Shown here: positions 1 to 11,519 of the stretch, piece after piece | Position numbering within the stretch: position 1 is the first letter of the stretch | Layout of the letters: every line of letters begins with the position of its first letter | DNA from: Cercis canadensis | Taxonomy: Eukaryota; Streptophyta; Magnoliopsida; Fabales; Fabaceae | Length of the DNA: 64,000 nucleotides | Reading direction: 5' to 3' | NCBI GenBank assembly: GCA_003255065.1 | Contig: QAOA01003209.1 | Location: 54,891-118,890, forward strand | Translations under genes and position numbers: made by a program | The notes under the pieces: generated by a model | What the model was told of the DNA's origin: nothing | The model's input: only the letters and a program-made list of their open reading frames with translations | The model's database searches: none

Positions 1-42
1 CTAGTCCTCTTCAGATTGTCAAATGCTATTTGACATTGTTCN

Positions 43-2180
43 TAAGAATGACAGTTAATTAGTGTATAAAAAGTGTGTTTATCACCTTGCGACTAAGGAC
101 ATCTGCAACTTGGTTCATCCGTCCGGCCTTATGCTCAAATTCAAAATTGAATTGTGCTAAGAACTCCTGTCAACGACCCTGCTTGGCCCTTAGTTTAGGC
201 TGTGAAAAGAAATGACTAACAACAGAATTGTCAGTCTTAACAATAAATCTAGAACCAAACAAGTAATGTCTCCAAACTCGTAGGAAATAGATCATAATGA
301 GCATTTCCTTCTCTTGAGTCATATACCTCATTTTCGCCTTTGATAACTTATGACTTTCAAAGGCAACGAGATGACCTTCCTGAAGTAAGACTCCCCCTTA
401 AGGCAAAATTAGAAGCATCCGTCTGTACCTCAAAAGGTTTCTTGATATCCGGCAAGGCAAGTACATGGTCTCTAATCCTAGTCCTCTTCAGATTGTCAAA
501 TGCTATTTGACATTGTTCACTCCAATGCTACGTGACACTCTTCTTCAAGAGTTCTGTCAAAGGGGTGTCTTTCTTGAGTAGCATTCCACAAATCTCCGAT
601 AGTAATTGACTAACCCTAAGAAAGATCGCAACTCCTTGACTCCATTTATGGTTCTTCACTCCTAGATCGCCCTCACCTTCTCCATATCCATCTGTATGCG
701 GCCACACTCAATAATGTGACCAATGAGCTTGATGCATTCATGAGCAAAAGAGTATTTCTCTCGCTTTACATATAATTGATTTTGCTTCAGCCAATCAAAA
801 ACTATATTCAAGTGCTCCACATGCTCCTCCAAGATAGAACTGTAAACAACAATATCGTCCAAGTAAACCACCACAAATTTGTCTAGATAGTCATGGAATA
901 CCTGGTTCCTAAGTGTGCAGAATGTCGCCGGTGCATTAGTTAGACCGAAAGGCATGACCAGGAACTCGAAGGCTTCATATTGAGTGACACAAGTGGTTTT
1001 TGGTTCATCCCCTTCTGCAATTTGAACCTAGTAGTAACCTGAGCTCAANTGGTTTTGCTTCAGCCAATCAAAAACTATATTCAAGTGCTCCACATGCTCC
1101 TCCAAGATAGAACTGTAAACAACAATATCGTCCAAGTAAATCACCACAAATTTGTCTAGATAGTCATGGAATACCTGGTTCCTAAGTGTGCAGAATGTCG
1201 CCGGTGCATTAGTTAGACCGAAAGGCATGACCAGGAACTCGAAGGCTTCATATTGAGTGACACAAGTGGTTTTTGGTTCATCCCCTTCTGCAATTTGAAC
1301 CTAGTAGTAACCTGAGCTCAAGTCCAGTTTCGTAAAGAATTTTGTAGTGCTCAGCTGATTAAAGAGGTCTTGCACCAAGGGAATATGATATCTGTTCTGC
1401 ACTGTGAGCTTGTTAAGGGTTTGATAGTTCATACACATTTTAAGACTCCTATCCTATTTCTTCTGAAATAAAACTGGAGCTCCGAATGGTGCTTTAGAGG
1501 GCCTAATGAAACCTTGTTTCTAATAACTCGTTCAGCTGTTTCTGCAGTTCAGTAAATTCTTGAGGTGTCATCCGATAAGGGCTTCGAACATGGAGTTTTC
1601 CATTTGACATGAGTTCAATCTCGGGATCAATCGCCCTTCGTGGTGGCAAGACTTGTGGTAGCTTTTCTGGCATTATGTCCTCAAATTTTTTCAATACGAC
1701 TTGAATTTTCAGAGGGGCCGGCTCTTGGTCCTCATTCTCCTCATGAGGTAATGGGTCAGCTACAAAAGAGAGTTCTTTCCGCTTAACACCCTTCTTGAAT
1801 TGCATAGCGGATAAGAGATTGGCCTCTTTAGACTGTCTAACTTTCACTGAAATCACACTTAGAGTTTTCCTTATTATCAATAGACAACTGGCAGCAGGAA
1901 TATGCATGACCTGGTACCCTAAGAGGAATTTCATCCCTAATACAACATGAAAATTATCAAGCTAGGCGAATACAAAGTCTGTTCTCCCTTGCCAAAAGCT
2001 CAGCTTCACCATTGTTTGTTTTGTTACCCCCGCAGTGGGTAAGGCCCGATAGTTCACAGCCTTGAGGCGGCCTGAGTCATTCTCCAACTTCAAACTGAGC
2101 CTACTAGCTTCTGCTACTGAGATGAAATTGTGTGTGACACTAATATCCACCATAATGCTAGTGACTGCCTTTATTCCCAC
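43..2180 (-). pseudogene. pol region (protease, RT, RNase H) of minus-strand Ty3/gypsy copy
   Basis: From right to left: a protease-like region around 2180-1900, a linker with HVRSPYRMTPQEFTELQKQL leading into reverse transcriptase, RT palm motifs MPFGLTNAPATF and VVYLDDIVVYSS, then RNase H to the left edge. A 271-bp part of RT appears twice around the N at 1049, which looks like an assembly overlap and not part of the element. Broken in several places. Confidence 0.8.
778..1321. other. Duplicate contig overlap around single N
   Basis: Bases 778-1048 and 1051-1321 are the same 271-bp stretch with about one mismatch, separated by an N at 1049 and one base. The first copy runs straight to the N and the second starts right after it. 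That is what two overlapping contig ends joined by a placeholder N would give. The N at 42 has the same look: bases 1-41 repeat 478-518. Confidence 0.8.
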
Positions 2181-2449
2181 ATTGCCCTAGACAAACATCA
2201 GTCCCCTACTCAGATTCTTCTTGCTGTTTGTGATTGCTTTTTTAGTGTATTCAGGAATTGAAGGGCCCTTATTCTTGGAGCGTCTTTCTTATCCGAATCT
2301 TCTTTTTCTTCTTCAACTTCCGTTGGACCTTGATCTTGGGTTTGATCTCTAATAGTAGCTTGGAGAACATTTAGTGCTGACTTATGAGGACACTCAGCTA
2401 TTATGTGCGGATCATTACATAGAAAATAAGAAATCGTCTTTGGTTTGTT

Positions 2450-3538
2450 GATTTTATTAGACCCTCAAGATGACACAGAGGTGGTGGAGTTAGAGGGGCT
2501 TCTTGTACTCTCCTCCCCCACTTTTGCCCTTATTGAATCTTTCCGACTGTCTACTACTTCCACTAGAAGAAGTTGAAGCGGTGTTACCCTAGATCTTCTT
2601 ACTAGCAGAGGGTTTAGAGGTGTAGTCGGTTAAGCGTTCTGCTGTTGCTAAAGCTGTAAAGACATTTGAAACTCGTTGTCTATGAAGCTATATCCTAGCC
2701 CATTACTTTAACTCCTCAAGGAAATAAAACAATCGATCTGCTTCAGTCATGTCCCAAATGTCTAGCATCAATCCCGAAAATTTCTTCACATACTCCCGGA
2801 TTGAGCCTGTCTGCCTAAGCTCACGAAGTTGACGCCTTGCCATATACTCTACATTCTCGGGGAGGAATTTCAATTCTTTCTTGAGATCTTCTCAATACTC
2901 AATAATACACTTCTTGATCTGGATGTCCTTATATTTGGTTTTCCACCAAAGCTTTGCATGTCCTAGGAGATACATGCATGCAACATCCACTTTTTCTTCC
3001 TCTGATGTGAACTTCATCGCTTGAATATATTATTCCATATCGAAGAAGAAGTTCTCTAATTCTTTGGCATCACGAGCTCCGTTAAATGACCGCGGCTCCG
3101 AAAATTTAACTTTTTTGGACTCCATTCCACCCTCTCTTTGGGGTCAATTTTCCAATGCCTACATGGTGACGTTAAGTTTGGCATTCATCTCTTCCATTTC
3201 TGCCTTGAGACCATCAACAACTTCTTGCATCTGATCCACCCGCCTCTCTAAGCGGTGGTGGACATCACCGCTGACTTCCGTTTTGTCTCCACCAAGGGTT
3301 TGATTCTCTGTCGACGACTAGTATCCGTTCTTTCTAGAGCTTGTACAGTGGAAAGTTTGATTTTCAAATCATTAACTCTTCGAACAAGGTCTGGGAATTT
3401 GTATTTGTCGAGCTCCTGTTTTAGCTCGATCACTGATTTATCTACATCCGTAAGATCATTTAGCTGCGATTCGATGAGAGCAAATCTTTCCTTGGTGTTC
3501 AACTGTTCCATATTTGCGACGTTCGACTTCCCTATCAC
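2450..3538 (-). pseudogene. gag region of minus-strand Ty3/gypsy copy
   Basis: Begins with a coiled-coil-like N-terminal stretch (MEQLNTKERFALIESQLNDL, then SVIELKQELDKYK) followed by the capsid-like retrotransposon gag core, recognisable by similarity to the plus-strand copy (KELENFFFDIEQYIQAM, LLGDAKLWW). Broken; reported only as a fossil part of the element. Confidence 0.75.
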
Positions 3539-3552
3539 TCCTGAGCCAACCA

Positions 3553-3565
3553 GGCTCTGATACCA
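3553..3565 (-). other. Primer binding site, initiator-Met tRNA type
   Basis: On the minus strand this reads TGGTATCAGAGCC, the usual plant retrotransposon primer site complementary to the 3' end of initiator methionine tRNA. It lies two bases inside the LTR edge. Confidence 0.85.
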
Positions 3566-3567
3566 AC

Positions 3568-4134
3568 TGTCACAGGCTGCAAAGTTTATCTAATCACACT
3601 GTGCAGCACTTGCTTGCAAGCAAGTCAGTCATCCATTAGTTCTCACATTCAAGTCAAGAGCAAACGATAAGCAACAGTTATGAACGAAGACACAACAAGT
3701 ATATGGACAACCAAGTAAACGATAACACATCAAATAGTCACAACAATGACACATTATAAGCAACCAACATAGAACCCAGACAAGCAACACGAGTAGGCAC
3801 TATTAAATGAAGAGTGACTACTTCTATTATTCAGATGATTAATGTGTTAGTACATGACTTTGTGTAAGGGGAGTAGAAAGTAACACAAAGCCCACCCTTA
3901 TGCTATTGCCAAGTCTCACCCCGAGTTACCTGGCACCCCCTTTAAAGAGCTTAACAGACCTTTCTCTTTTTGGTAGGACCGAACATCAATTTTTTCAGCC
4001 AATATAAAGTCTTTTTTTGGAGAACTGAATGTCCAAATTGAACAAAAGATACATGTAAATTTAGATAAAATTCTAAGGAATACGACCATGTGCTTTTCTT
4101 TGGCACTAGACAAATGGATCCTTGGGAAATTACA
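3568..4134 (-). repeat. 5' LTR of minus-strand Ty3/gypsy copy
   Basis: 567 bp. Read on the minus strand it starts TGTAAT and ends TGACA, with the primer site two bases beyond. It mirrors the LTR at 4176-4740 base for base apart from scattered substitutions (about 15 in 210 bp compared by eye). Confidence 0.75.
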
Positions 4135-4175
4135 AAAATAACCCCAATCTTACAGAAAAATCACCGAATATTTTT

Positions 4176-4740
4176 TGTCAGTTCCTAAGGATCCGTTTCT
4201 CTAGTGCCGAAGAAAAGCACATGACCGTATTCATTGGAATTTTATCTAAATTTACATGTATCTTTTGTTCAATTTGGACATTTGGTTCTCCAAAAAGAAA
4301 CCTTATGTTGGCTGAAAAAATTGATGTTCAGTTCTACCAAAAAGGAAAATATTTGTTAAGCTCTTTAGGGGGTGTCAGGTGACTCGGGGTGAGACTTGGC
4401 ACTAGCATAGAGGTGGGCTTTGTGTTACTTTTTACTCTCCTTACACAAAGCCATACACTAGCGCATTGATCATATGAATAATAGAAGTAGCCCCTATTCA
4501 TTTAATAGTGCCTACTCGTGTTGTTTGCCTGGATTCTATGTTGGTTGCTTATAATATGTCATTGTTGTGACTATTTGATGTGCTATCGTTTACTTGGTTG
4601 TCCATATACTTGTTGTGCTTTCGTTCATAACTGTTGCTTATCGTTTGCTCTTAACTCGAATATGAGAACTAATGGATGACTGACTTGCTTGCAGGCAAGT
4701 GCTGCACAGTGTGATTAGGTGAACCTTGCAGCCCGTGACA
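4176..4740 (+). repeat. 5' LTR of plus-strand Ty3/gypsy copy
   Basis: 565 bp with short terminal inverted repeats (TGTCA at the start, TGACA at the end). A primer site follows after two bases. Its start lies 41 bp from the start of the oppositely oriented LTR at 3568-4134. Confidence 0.8.
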
Positions 4741-4742
4741 GT

Positions 4743-4755
4743 TGGTATCAGAGCC
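4743..4755 (+). other. Primer binding site, initiator-Met tRNA type
   Basis: TGGTATCAGAGCC, complementary to the 3' end of initiator methionine tRNA, two bases after the LTR. Confidence 0.85.
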
Positions 4756-4769
4756 TGGTTGGCTCAGGA

Positions 4770-6058
4770 GTGATGGGGAAGTCGAAGGTCGCAAATATGG
4801 AACAGTTGAACACTAAGGAAATATTTGCTCTCATCGAATCGCAGCTGAATGATCTTGCGGGTGTAGATGAATCAGTGATCGAGCTAAAGCAGGAGCTTGA
4901 CGAATACAAATTCCAGACCTTGTTCGAAGAGTTGATGATTTGGAAATCAAACTTTCCACTGTACAAGCTCCAGAAAGAACGGATACTAGTCGTCGATCGG
5001 GAATTGCACAAACCCTTGGTGGAGACAAAGCGCAAGTCAGTGGTGATGCCCACCGCCGCTTAGAGAAGCAGGTGGATCAGATGCAAGAAGTTGTTGATGG
5101 TCTCAAGGCAAAAATGGAAGAGATGAATGCCAAACTTAACGTCACCATGCAAGCATTGGGAAATTGACCCCAAAGAGAGGGTGGAATGGAGTCCAGGAAA
5201 GTCAAATTCCCGGAGCCGCGGTCATTTAACGGAGCTTGTGACGCCAAAGAATTAGAGAACTTCTTCTTCGATATAGAGCAATACATTCAAGCGATGAAGT
5301 TCACATCGAAGGAAGAAAAAGTGGATGTTGCATGTATGTATCTCTTGGGAGATGCAAAACTTTGGTGGAAAACCAAATATAAGGATATCCAGATCAAGAA
5401 GTGTATTATTGAGTATTGGGAAGATCTCAAGAAAGAATTGAAATTCCTCCCCGAGAATGTGGAGTATATGGCGAGGCGTCAACTTCATGAGCTTAGGCAG
5501 ATAGGCTCAATCCGGGAGTATGTGAAGAAATTTTTGGGATTGATGCTAGACATTTGGGACATGACTGAAGCAGATCGATTGTTTTGTTTCCTTGAGGGGT
5601 TGAAGTAATGGGCTAGGATATAGCTCCATAGATAACGAGTTTTAGATGTCTTTATAGCCTTAGCAACAGCAGAACGCTTAACCGACTACACCTCTAAACT
5701 TTCTGCTAGTAAGAAGATCTAGGGTAACACCGCTTCATCTTCTTCTAGTGGAAGTAGTAGACAGTTGGAAAGATTTAATAAGGGCAAAAGTGGGGGAGGA
5801 GAGTACAAGAAACCCCCTAACTCCACCACCTCTGTGTCATCTCGAGGGTCAAATGCGATCAACAAATCAAAGATGATTTCTTGTTTTCTATGTAATGATT
5901 CACACAAAATAGCTGAGTGTCCGCATAAGTCAGCAATAAATATTCTCGAAGCTCTATTAGAGATCAAACCCAAGGTTAGGGTCCAACGGAAGTTGAAGAA
6001 GAAGAAGAATATTCGGATAAGGAAGACGCTCCAAGAATATGGGCTTTTCGATTCCTGA
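4770..6058 (+). pseudogene. gag region of plus-strand Ty3/gypsy copy
   Basis: N-terminal coiled-coil-like stretch, then the gag capsid core (AKELENFFFDIEQYIQAM, then ACMYLLGDAKLWW), and a nucleocapsid zinc-knuckle region near 5880-5935 (CFLCNDSHKIAECPH, a CX2CX4HX4C pattern). These make the particle proteins in an active element; here the region is broken. Confidence 0.85.
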
Positions 6059-6129
6059 ATGCACTGAAAAAGCAATCAGAAAGCAGCAAAAAGAATTTGA
6101 GTAGGGGACTGATGTTTGTCTAGTGCAAT

Positions 6130-7980
6130 GTGAGAGGAAAGACAGTCACTAGCATTATGGTGGATACTAGTGTCACACACAATTTCATCTCAGTGACGAA
6201 AGCTAGTAGGCTCGGTTTGAAGTTAGAGAAGGACTCAGGCCGCTTCAAGGCTGTGAACTATTGGGCCTTACCCACTACGGGGGTAACAAAACAAACAATG
6301 GTGAAACTGAGTTCTTGGCAAGGGAGAACAAACTTTGTGGTTACCCAGCTTGATGATTTTCATGTTGTATTAGGGATGAAGTTCCTCTTAGGGTACCAGG
6401 TCATGCCTATTCTTGCTGCCAGTTGTCTATTGATAATAGGGGAAACTCTAAGTGTGATTTCAATAAAAGTTAGACAATCTGAAGAGGCCAAGCTCTTATC
6501 CGTTATGCAGTTTAAGAAGGGTGTTAAGCGGAAAGAACTCTCTTTTGTAGCTGTCCTACTACCTCTGAGGAGAATGGGAACCAAGAGCTGGTCTCTCTGA
6601 GGTCAAGTCGTATTGAAAAAATTTGAAGGCATAATGCTAGAAAAGCTACTACAAGTCTTGCCACCATGAATGATGATTGATCACAAGATTGAACTAATGC
6701 CAAGTGGAAAACCTCATGTTCGAAGCCCTTATCAGATGAAACCTCAAGAATTGGCTGAACTGCGGAAACAACTGAACGAGTTATTAGAAGTAGGGTTTCA
6801 TTAGGCCCTTTAAAGCACCATTCGGAGCTCCAGTTTTATTTCAGAAGAAATAGGATAGGAGTCTGAAGATGGGTATGGACTATCAAACCCTTAACAAGCT
6901 CACAGTGCATAACAGATACCATATTCCCTTGGTGTAAGACTTCTTTGATCAGATGAGCACTGCAAAATTCTTTACGAAGATGGACTTGAGGTCAGGTTAC
7001 TACTAGGTTTAAATTGCAGAAGGGGATGAACCAAAAATCACTTGTATCACTCAATATGAAGCCTTCGAGTTCCTAGTCATGCCCTTCGGTCTAACCAATG
7101 CACCGACGACATTCTGCACACTTATGAACCAGGTATTCCATGACTATCTAGACAAATTTGTAGTGGTTTACTTGGACGATATTGTTGTTTACAGTTCTAC
7201 CTTGAAGGAGCATGTGGAGCACTTGAATATGATTTTTGATTGGTTGAAGCAAAACCAATTGTATGTAAAGCGAGAGAAATAATCTTTTGCTCAGGAACGC
7301 ATCAAGCTCCTTGGTCACATTATTGAGTGTGGCCGCATACAGATGGATATGGAGAAGGTGAGGGCGATCTAGGATTGAAGAACCATGAATGGAGTCAATG
7401 AGTTGTGATCTTTCTTAGGGTTAGCTAACTACTATAAGAGATTTGTGGAATTCTACTCAAGAAAGACAACTCCTTTGACAGAACTCTTGAAGAATGGTGT
7501 CACGTGGCATTGGAGTGAACAATGTCAAATAGCATTTGACAATCTGAAGAGGACTATGATTGGAGACCCCGTGCTTGCCTTGCCGGATATGAAGAAGCCT
7601 TTTGAGGTATAGACGGATGTGTCCAATTTTGCCTTAGGGGGGAGTCTTACTTCAGGAAGGTCATTCCGTTGCCTTTGAAAGTCATAAGTTGTCAGATGCG
7701 AAAAGGAGGTATATGGCTCAAGAGAAAGAAATACTCGCTGTGATCTATTTACTACGAGTTTGGAGACATTACTTGCTTGGTTCTAGATTTATTGTTAAGA
7801 CTGACAATTCTGTTGTTAGTCATTTCTTTTCATAGCCTAAACTAAGGGCTAAGCAGGGTCGTTGGTAGGAGTTCTTAGCGTAATTCAATTTTGAATTTGA
7901 GCATAAGGCCGGACGGATGAACCAAGTTGCAGATGTCCTTAGTCGCAAGGTGATAAACACACTTTTTATACACTAATTAA
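6130..7980 (+). pseudogene. pol region (protease, RT, RNase H) of plus-strand Ty3/gypsy copy
   Basis: A protease-like region with SIMVDTSVTHNFIS (the family form of the D-T/S-G active site neighbourhood) and LDDFHVVLGMKFL, then RT with MPFGLTNAPTTF and VVYLDDIVVYSS, then RNase H ending near NQVADVLSRKVI. Order and spacing fit Ty3/gypsy. Broken. Confidence 0.85.
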
Positions 7981-7999
7981 CTCTCATTGTTAGTCTTTT

Positions 8000-9347
8000 A
8001 AATTTCTTTTGGATTGAATTGATTGGGCTTGAGCCACATTTTATTAATTGGGATTCAATTGGACCTAATTATGTTTTTCAGCATTTCTGGAAATTTTATG
8101 TTGTCTCTATGTTTTAAACATTACTTTAGTTCTAGACATCAAATAATTTTGAATCTTACCTTGTAGGAAATCTGAGAGAAAACTCTACAACTTTGATTTA
8201 GAGCCCTAAGTCTAATTCAGATTTCTAGCAGGTAATATTTAGCTTGGAAGTCAGAGCAGAGATGCTGTCGCTGGATCCTGATATGTGTGAAGAGATTGTG
8301 ACATAACTTTGGCTGTGAGTGTCATTTGGAATTGAAATTAGTACCATTGGATCGCTAAGACATAAAACTTCAATTCTTATAAAGACCATTACGCCAAAAT
8401 GTGGTTTTCTGATGGTGCTGACTGATGAGTCCAAAGAGCAGTTAAGAGTTAAATGAGCTTAATTTTCTCATCTAAGCCCAATTAATCCCAAAGCAATGCC
8501 TAATTACGCTAAGGCTCATAGGAATAATTCTGACCTATGGGTAGTTTGGGTGTGTAGTTATTTTTGAATGTTTGTATGTAGGGAAAGAGACAGTCGAGAT
8601 TCACATTCATTCTCTAGACAATTTTTCTGTCTCTTTTCTCTCTATATAGTTTTCTTTGTTCTTATTGTATTTGGTTATTCCCTCATGTTCATAGAGGGCT
8701 AATCATTTGAATCAATTCAAGTTTTGACTGTTTTGATTATTAGTTCTGAGATTCTGTTTGACAGTTATCTATTAAGTGATTAATCAACTATTTTTCATCC
8801 TTTAATTCTGTTTGAGTTGCTTAAATTCAGATTTGAATGTTCATATGATAATTGCTTAATTTCATATGTTAAAAGAGGATTGTAAAGATTAAACAATATT
8901 TCTAAACTTTTAGATAGATTGTTTAATCTTGGCTAGATTCTGGACCTTAGATTAATTTGGATTAGTGGATGCTTAATTCATTGAACCTTAATTAATTGAA
9001 TTCTGGATGCTTATCCAATAGAGATCCATAAAGTACTTAGAGACTTCTTTATGTGTTCTAAGACCAAGAATTAGGTTAATTATTGAATAAATCTTTTGTA
9101 ATCAAGGAAGGATTAAAACTAGGATTAGTTATAACCTTGGATTGGTTGCTTTCCTTAATTCAATTTACCACTTTTAATTACACTCTGTTGATCACATTTG
9201 CAAATCAAACCCCCCTCTTTGTAACTCATTTATTCGATTCCCTAATTAGAATCATCCTATGGTTCGACTCGGTGTTACCTTATGCTGCAAGTAGCTTTAG
9301 TGAACCAATTATAAATCATTAATTTGATTAGTCTCGGTAACTCATCA
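8000..9347 (+). repeat. 5' LTR of the older Athila-like element
   Basis: The 3' edge is clear: ...ctcatca followed by aattt and the TGGCGCCGTTG primer site, the same arrangement as at 59701. Internal stretches around 8160-8210 resemble 58610-58670 in the younger LTR. The 5' edge is approximate. No gene is seen inside it. Confidence 0.65.
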
Positions 9348-9352
9348 AATTT

Positions 9353-9369
9353 TGGCGCCGTTGTAAGAG
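9353..9369 (+). other. Primer binding site, TGGCGCCGTTG type
   Basis: TGGCGCCGTTG follows the LTR edge by five bases. This is the primer site typical of Athila elements (reported as complementary to an Asp tRNA). Confidence 0.8.
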
Positions 9370-9889
9370 ATTATTCTAGTTTTGGATTAATCTTATTAGT
9401 AGTGTAATTGACTTTTAATTTCTTCATAAACTCCTTTATTGATCCCCTGATTAACCCCTACTATTGCTCTGTGTTAGTTGTTTTAGGCTATTTTAGGCTA
9501 ATTTTCATTATTCAGTACGAATTTTTGATATTTGATTAACTTAAAAATTGGTTAGTTGAAGGAAAATGAGTCAATAATCAATACAGATGACTGGCATGTG
9601 GTTTTCATTTTTAAGCCATATTCCACTGTTTTGACAACTTTTTCATTTTTTGAAGAATTTTTATTTGATTTTTGAGTTTCATTTTGTCATAGCTTTCATT
9701 TTGTGGTGGTTTTACATTTTTTTAAAATGTTTAGATACCTCAACTAATCTTATTTTGTTATATTTTTGCCTATGTTTAGTGCATTTAGTGTTTATGTTTT
9801 AGTCCATTTCTATCACTTTTTGTGTGTCTTTGTGTGTTGTTGAAAGTGTTTGTGTGTTTTAGTATTCTGTCACTAGATGTGCATGATAT

Positions 9890-11400
9890 ATGACTAGGTC
9901 TTCTCATTTTAAATTACTTGAAGTTGATCTTGAAATAGAGAGAACCTTACATACACTTGCTAGAGAACATAGAGCCACTGATAATATAGAGCCCACTATG
10001 GCTGACAATATCAGGCCTCCTGTTGTTAATCCTGTTGTTGATCCTGCTGATAATGTTAATAGGGTTGACAATAATATGCATGCTAGAGCCAGAACTCTTA
10101 AAGAATTAGCTACCCCTGATGTTGCTTATCAATCTTTAGGGATTCAATACCCTGAATTTGTTACTGCTTTTGAATTCAAATATGGATTTATACACTTGCT
10201 TTCAAAGTTCCATGACCTTGCAGGTGATAATCTCCATAAACATCTAAAGGAATTTTATGTGGTTTGTTTAACAATGAAGCTACAATAGATATCTGAAGAG
10301 CACATCAAATTGAAAACATTCCTTTTCTCCCTTGCGGATGCAGCCAAGGATTGGCTTTTTTACCTTTCACAAGGTTCAGTGAAGAATTGGAATGATATGA
10401 AGAAGCTTTTTTTTGGAGAAGTTCTTCCCTGCATCAAGGACTGCCGCAATTAGAAAAGACATTTGTGGCATAAGGCAATTGCCAGGGGAGACCTTGCATG
10501 AATATTGGAAAAAATTCAAGAAGTTGTGCTCAAGCTGCTCTCACCATCAGATTAGTGACCAACTTCTGATTTAATACTTCTATGAGGGCTTATCACCTAT
10601 AGAGAAGAGTATGACTGATGCTGCCAGTGGAAGATTATTGGTAAATAAAACAGCGATTGCTGCTAGAGATTTGATTTCTAATATGGATGCAAATTCCCAG
10701 CAGTTTGGTGTTAGGATGGTTCCTTCCACTAGAGGAGTCAATGAAGTTGTTATATCATCTGCTGACCAACAGAGAATGGAGCATCGACTTGATGAGTTGA
10801 CCTCCTTGGTGAGACAGTTGGTAGTGGGACAACAAGTACCTGCACCTCAACCTGCAAGCGTGTGTGACATTTGCTCTTGTCTATCTCATTCCACAGATGC
10901 ATGCCCTACACTTCAAGATGGTGGTTCTGGATTTCAAGATCCCTCTGTAGCTGCAGCAGGTGTCTTTCTTGGTAGACCCCAATACCAACCACAGTAACAA
11001 CCTAGATATGATCCTTACTTCAACACATTTAACTCTGGTTGGAGAGATTATCCAAATCTTAGATATGACAATACAACACCACAACAACAGCTATCACAAC
11101 TACAACAATATAGGCAATCTTTACAGCCACAAAACTAATTTCAATCACCAAGGTAGAACCAGTTTCAACCAAATAGGCAGCCATTTTAGTAGCCTATGTA
11201 ACAAGCCGGTTCGTCAACATCCAAACTTGAGCCTTCATTTAAAGATTTAGTGAAGCAAATGACCATTAGCAACATTCAGTTCCAGCAAAGGACAAATGCC
11301 ACTATGCAGAATTTAGAAACTCAGATTGGGCAATTGGCATCTTCAGTGAGTCAGTTGCAGTCCTAGAGTTTTGACAAACTTCCTTCGCAGACAATTCCTA
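9890..11400 (+). pseudogene. gag region of the older Athila-like element
   Basis: Starts MTRSSHFKLLEVDLEIERTL, as in the younger copy at 60573. The capsid core follows (DNLHKHLKEFYVVCLTMK; later QLPGETLHEYWKKFKKLC in the same area) and a cysteine-histidine knuckle (VCDICSCLSHSTDACPTLQ) lies near 10860. A glutamine-rich tail leads toward the protease. Broken in several places. Confidence 0.8.
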
Positions 11401-11519
11401 ATCCAAACGGGAAGAATGTGAGTGCCATCATGCTGAGGTCTGGAAAATCTGTGCAAGAACCAACTAATCCTCAACCTGCAAGCAAGCCATAACCGGAGGA
11501 GAAAGCTGTTCTTGATTCA

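Larger units (their letters stand above)
43..4134 (-). mobile_element. Ty3/gypsy element, minus-strand copy (left arm of giant inverted repeat)
   Basis: An old, broken Ty3/gypsy LTR retrotransposon reading right to left. Parts recognised in element order are a 5' LTR (3568-4134), a methionine-type primer site (3553-3565), gag, an aspartic-protease-like region, reverse transcriptase with the MPFGLTNAPATF and YLDDIVVYSS motifs, and RNase H ending near the NQVADVLSRK-like stretch. Integrase and a 3' LTR are not seen; the left edge is a contig join at the N at 42. The element has many breaks (more than ten). It is roughly 93% identical to the plus-strand copy at 4176-7993 where I compared them. 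The gag style (KELENFFFDIEQYI) suggests a chromovirus-like lineage, but I do not assign one. Confidence 0.9.
43..7993. repeat. Giant inverted repeat, about 4 kb arms, 41-bp centre
   Basis: Left arm 43-4134 and right arm 4176-7993 are reverse complements over their whole length, apart from substitutions, small indels and the contig-overlap duplication in the left arm. The centre (4135-4175) is AT-rich and lies between two head-to-head LTRs. The arms differ by several percent, so this is not one haplotype read twice. Confidence 0.85.
4176..7993 (+). mobile_element. Ty3/gypsy element, plus-strand copy (right arm of giant inverted repeat)
   Basis: Same family as the minus-strand copy, facing the other way. 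Parts: 5' LTR 4176-4740, Met primer site 4743-4755, gag from about 4770 to 6060, protease-like region 6130-6600, RT about 6700-7400, RNase H about 7400-7970. Integrase and a 3' LTR are not recognised; Athila-like sequence begins near 8000. The element has many breaks (ten or so). Motifs seen include MPFGLTNAPTTFCTLMNQVF and VVYLDDIVVYSS in RT, and LLGDAKLWWKTKYKD in gag. Confidence 0.9.

Noticed and set aside
778-1321. Tandem duplication of reverse transcriptase within the minus-strand gypsy copy
   Set aside because: The copies are almost identical and meet exactly at an N, while the other arm of the inverted repeat has one copy. A contig overlap is the simpler reading.
4743-4755. Partial tRNA genes at the TGGTATCAGAGC and TGGCGCCGTTG sites
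   Set aside because: These are retroelement primer sites next to LTR edges, with no tRNA body.
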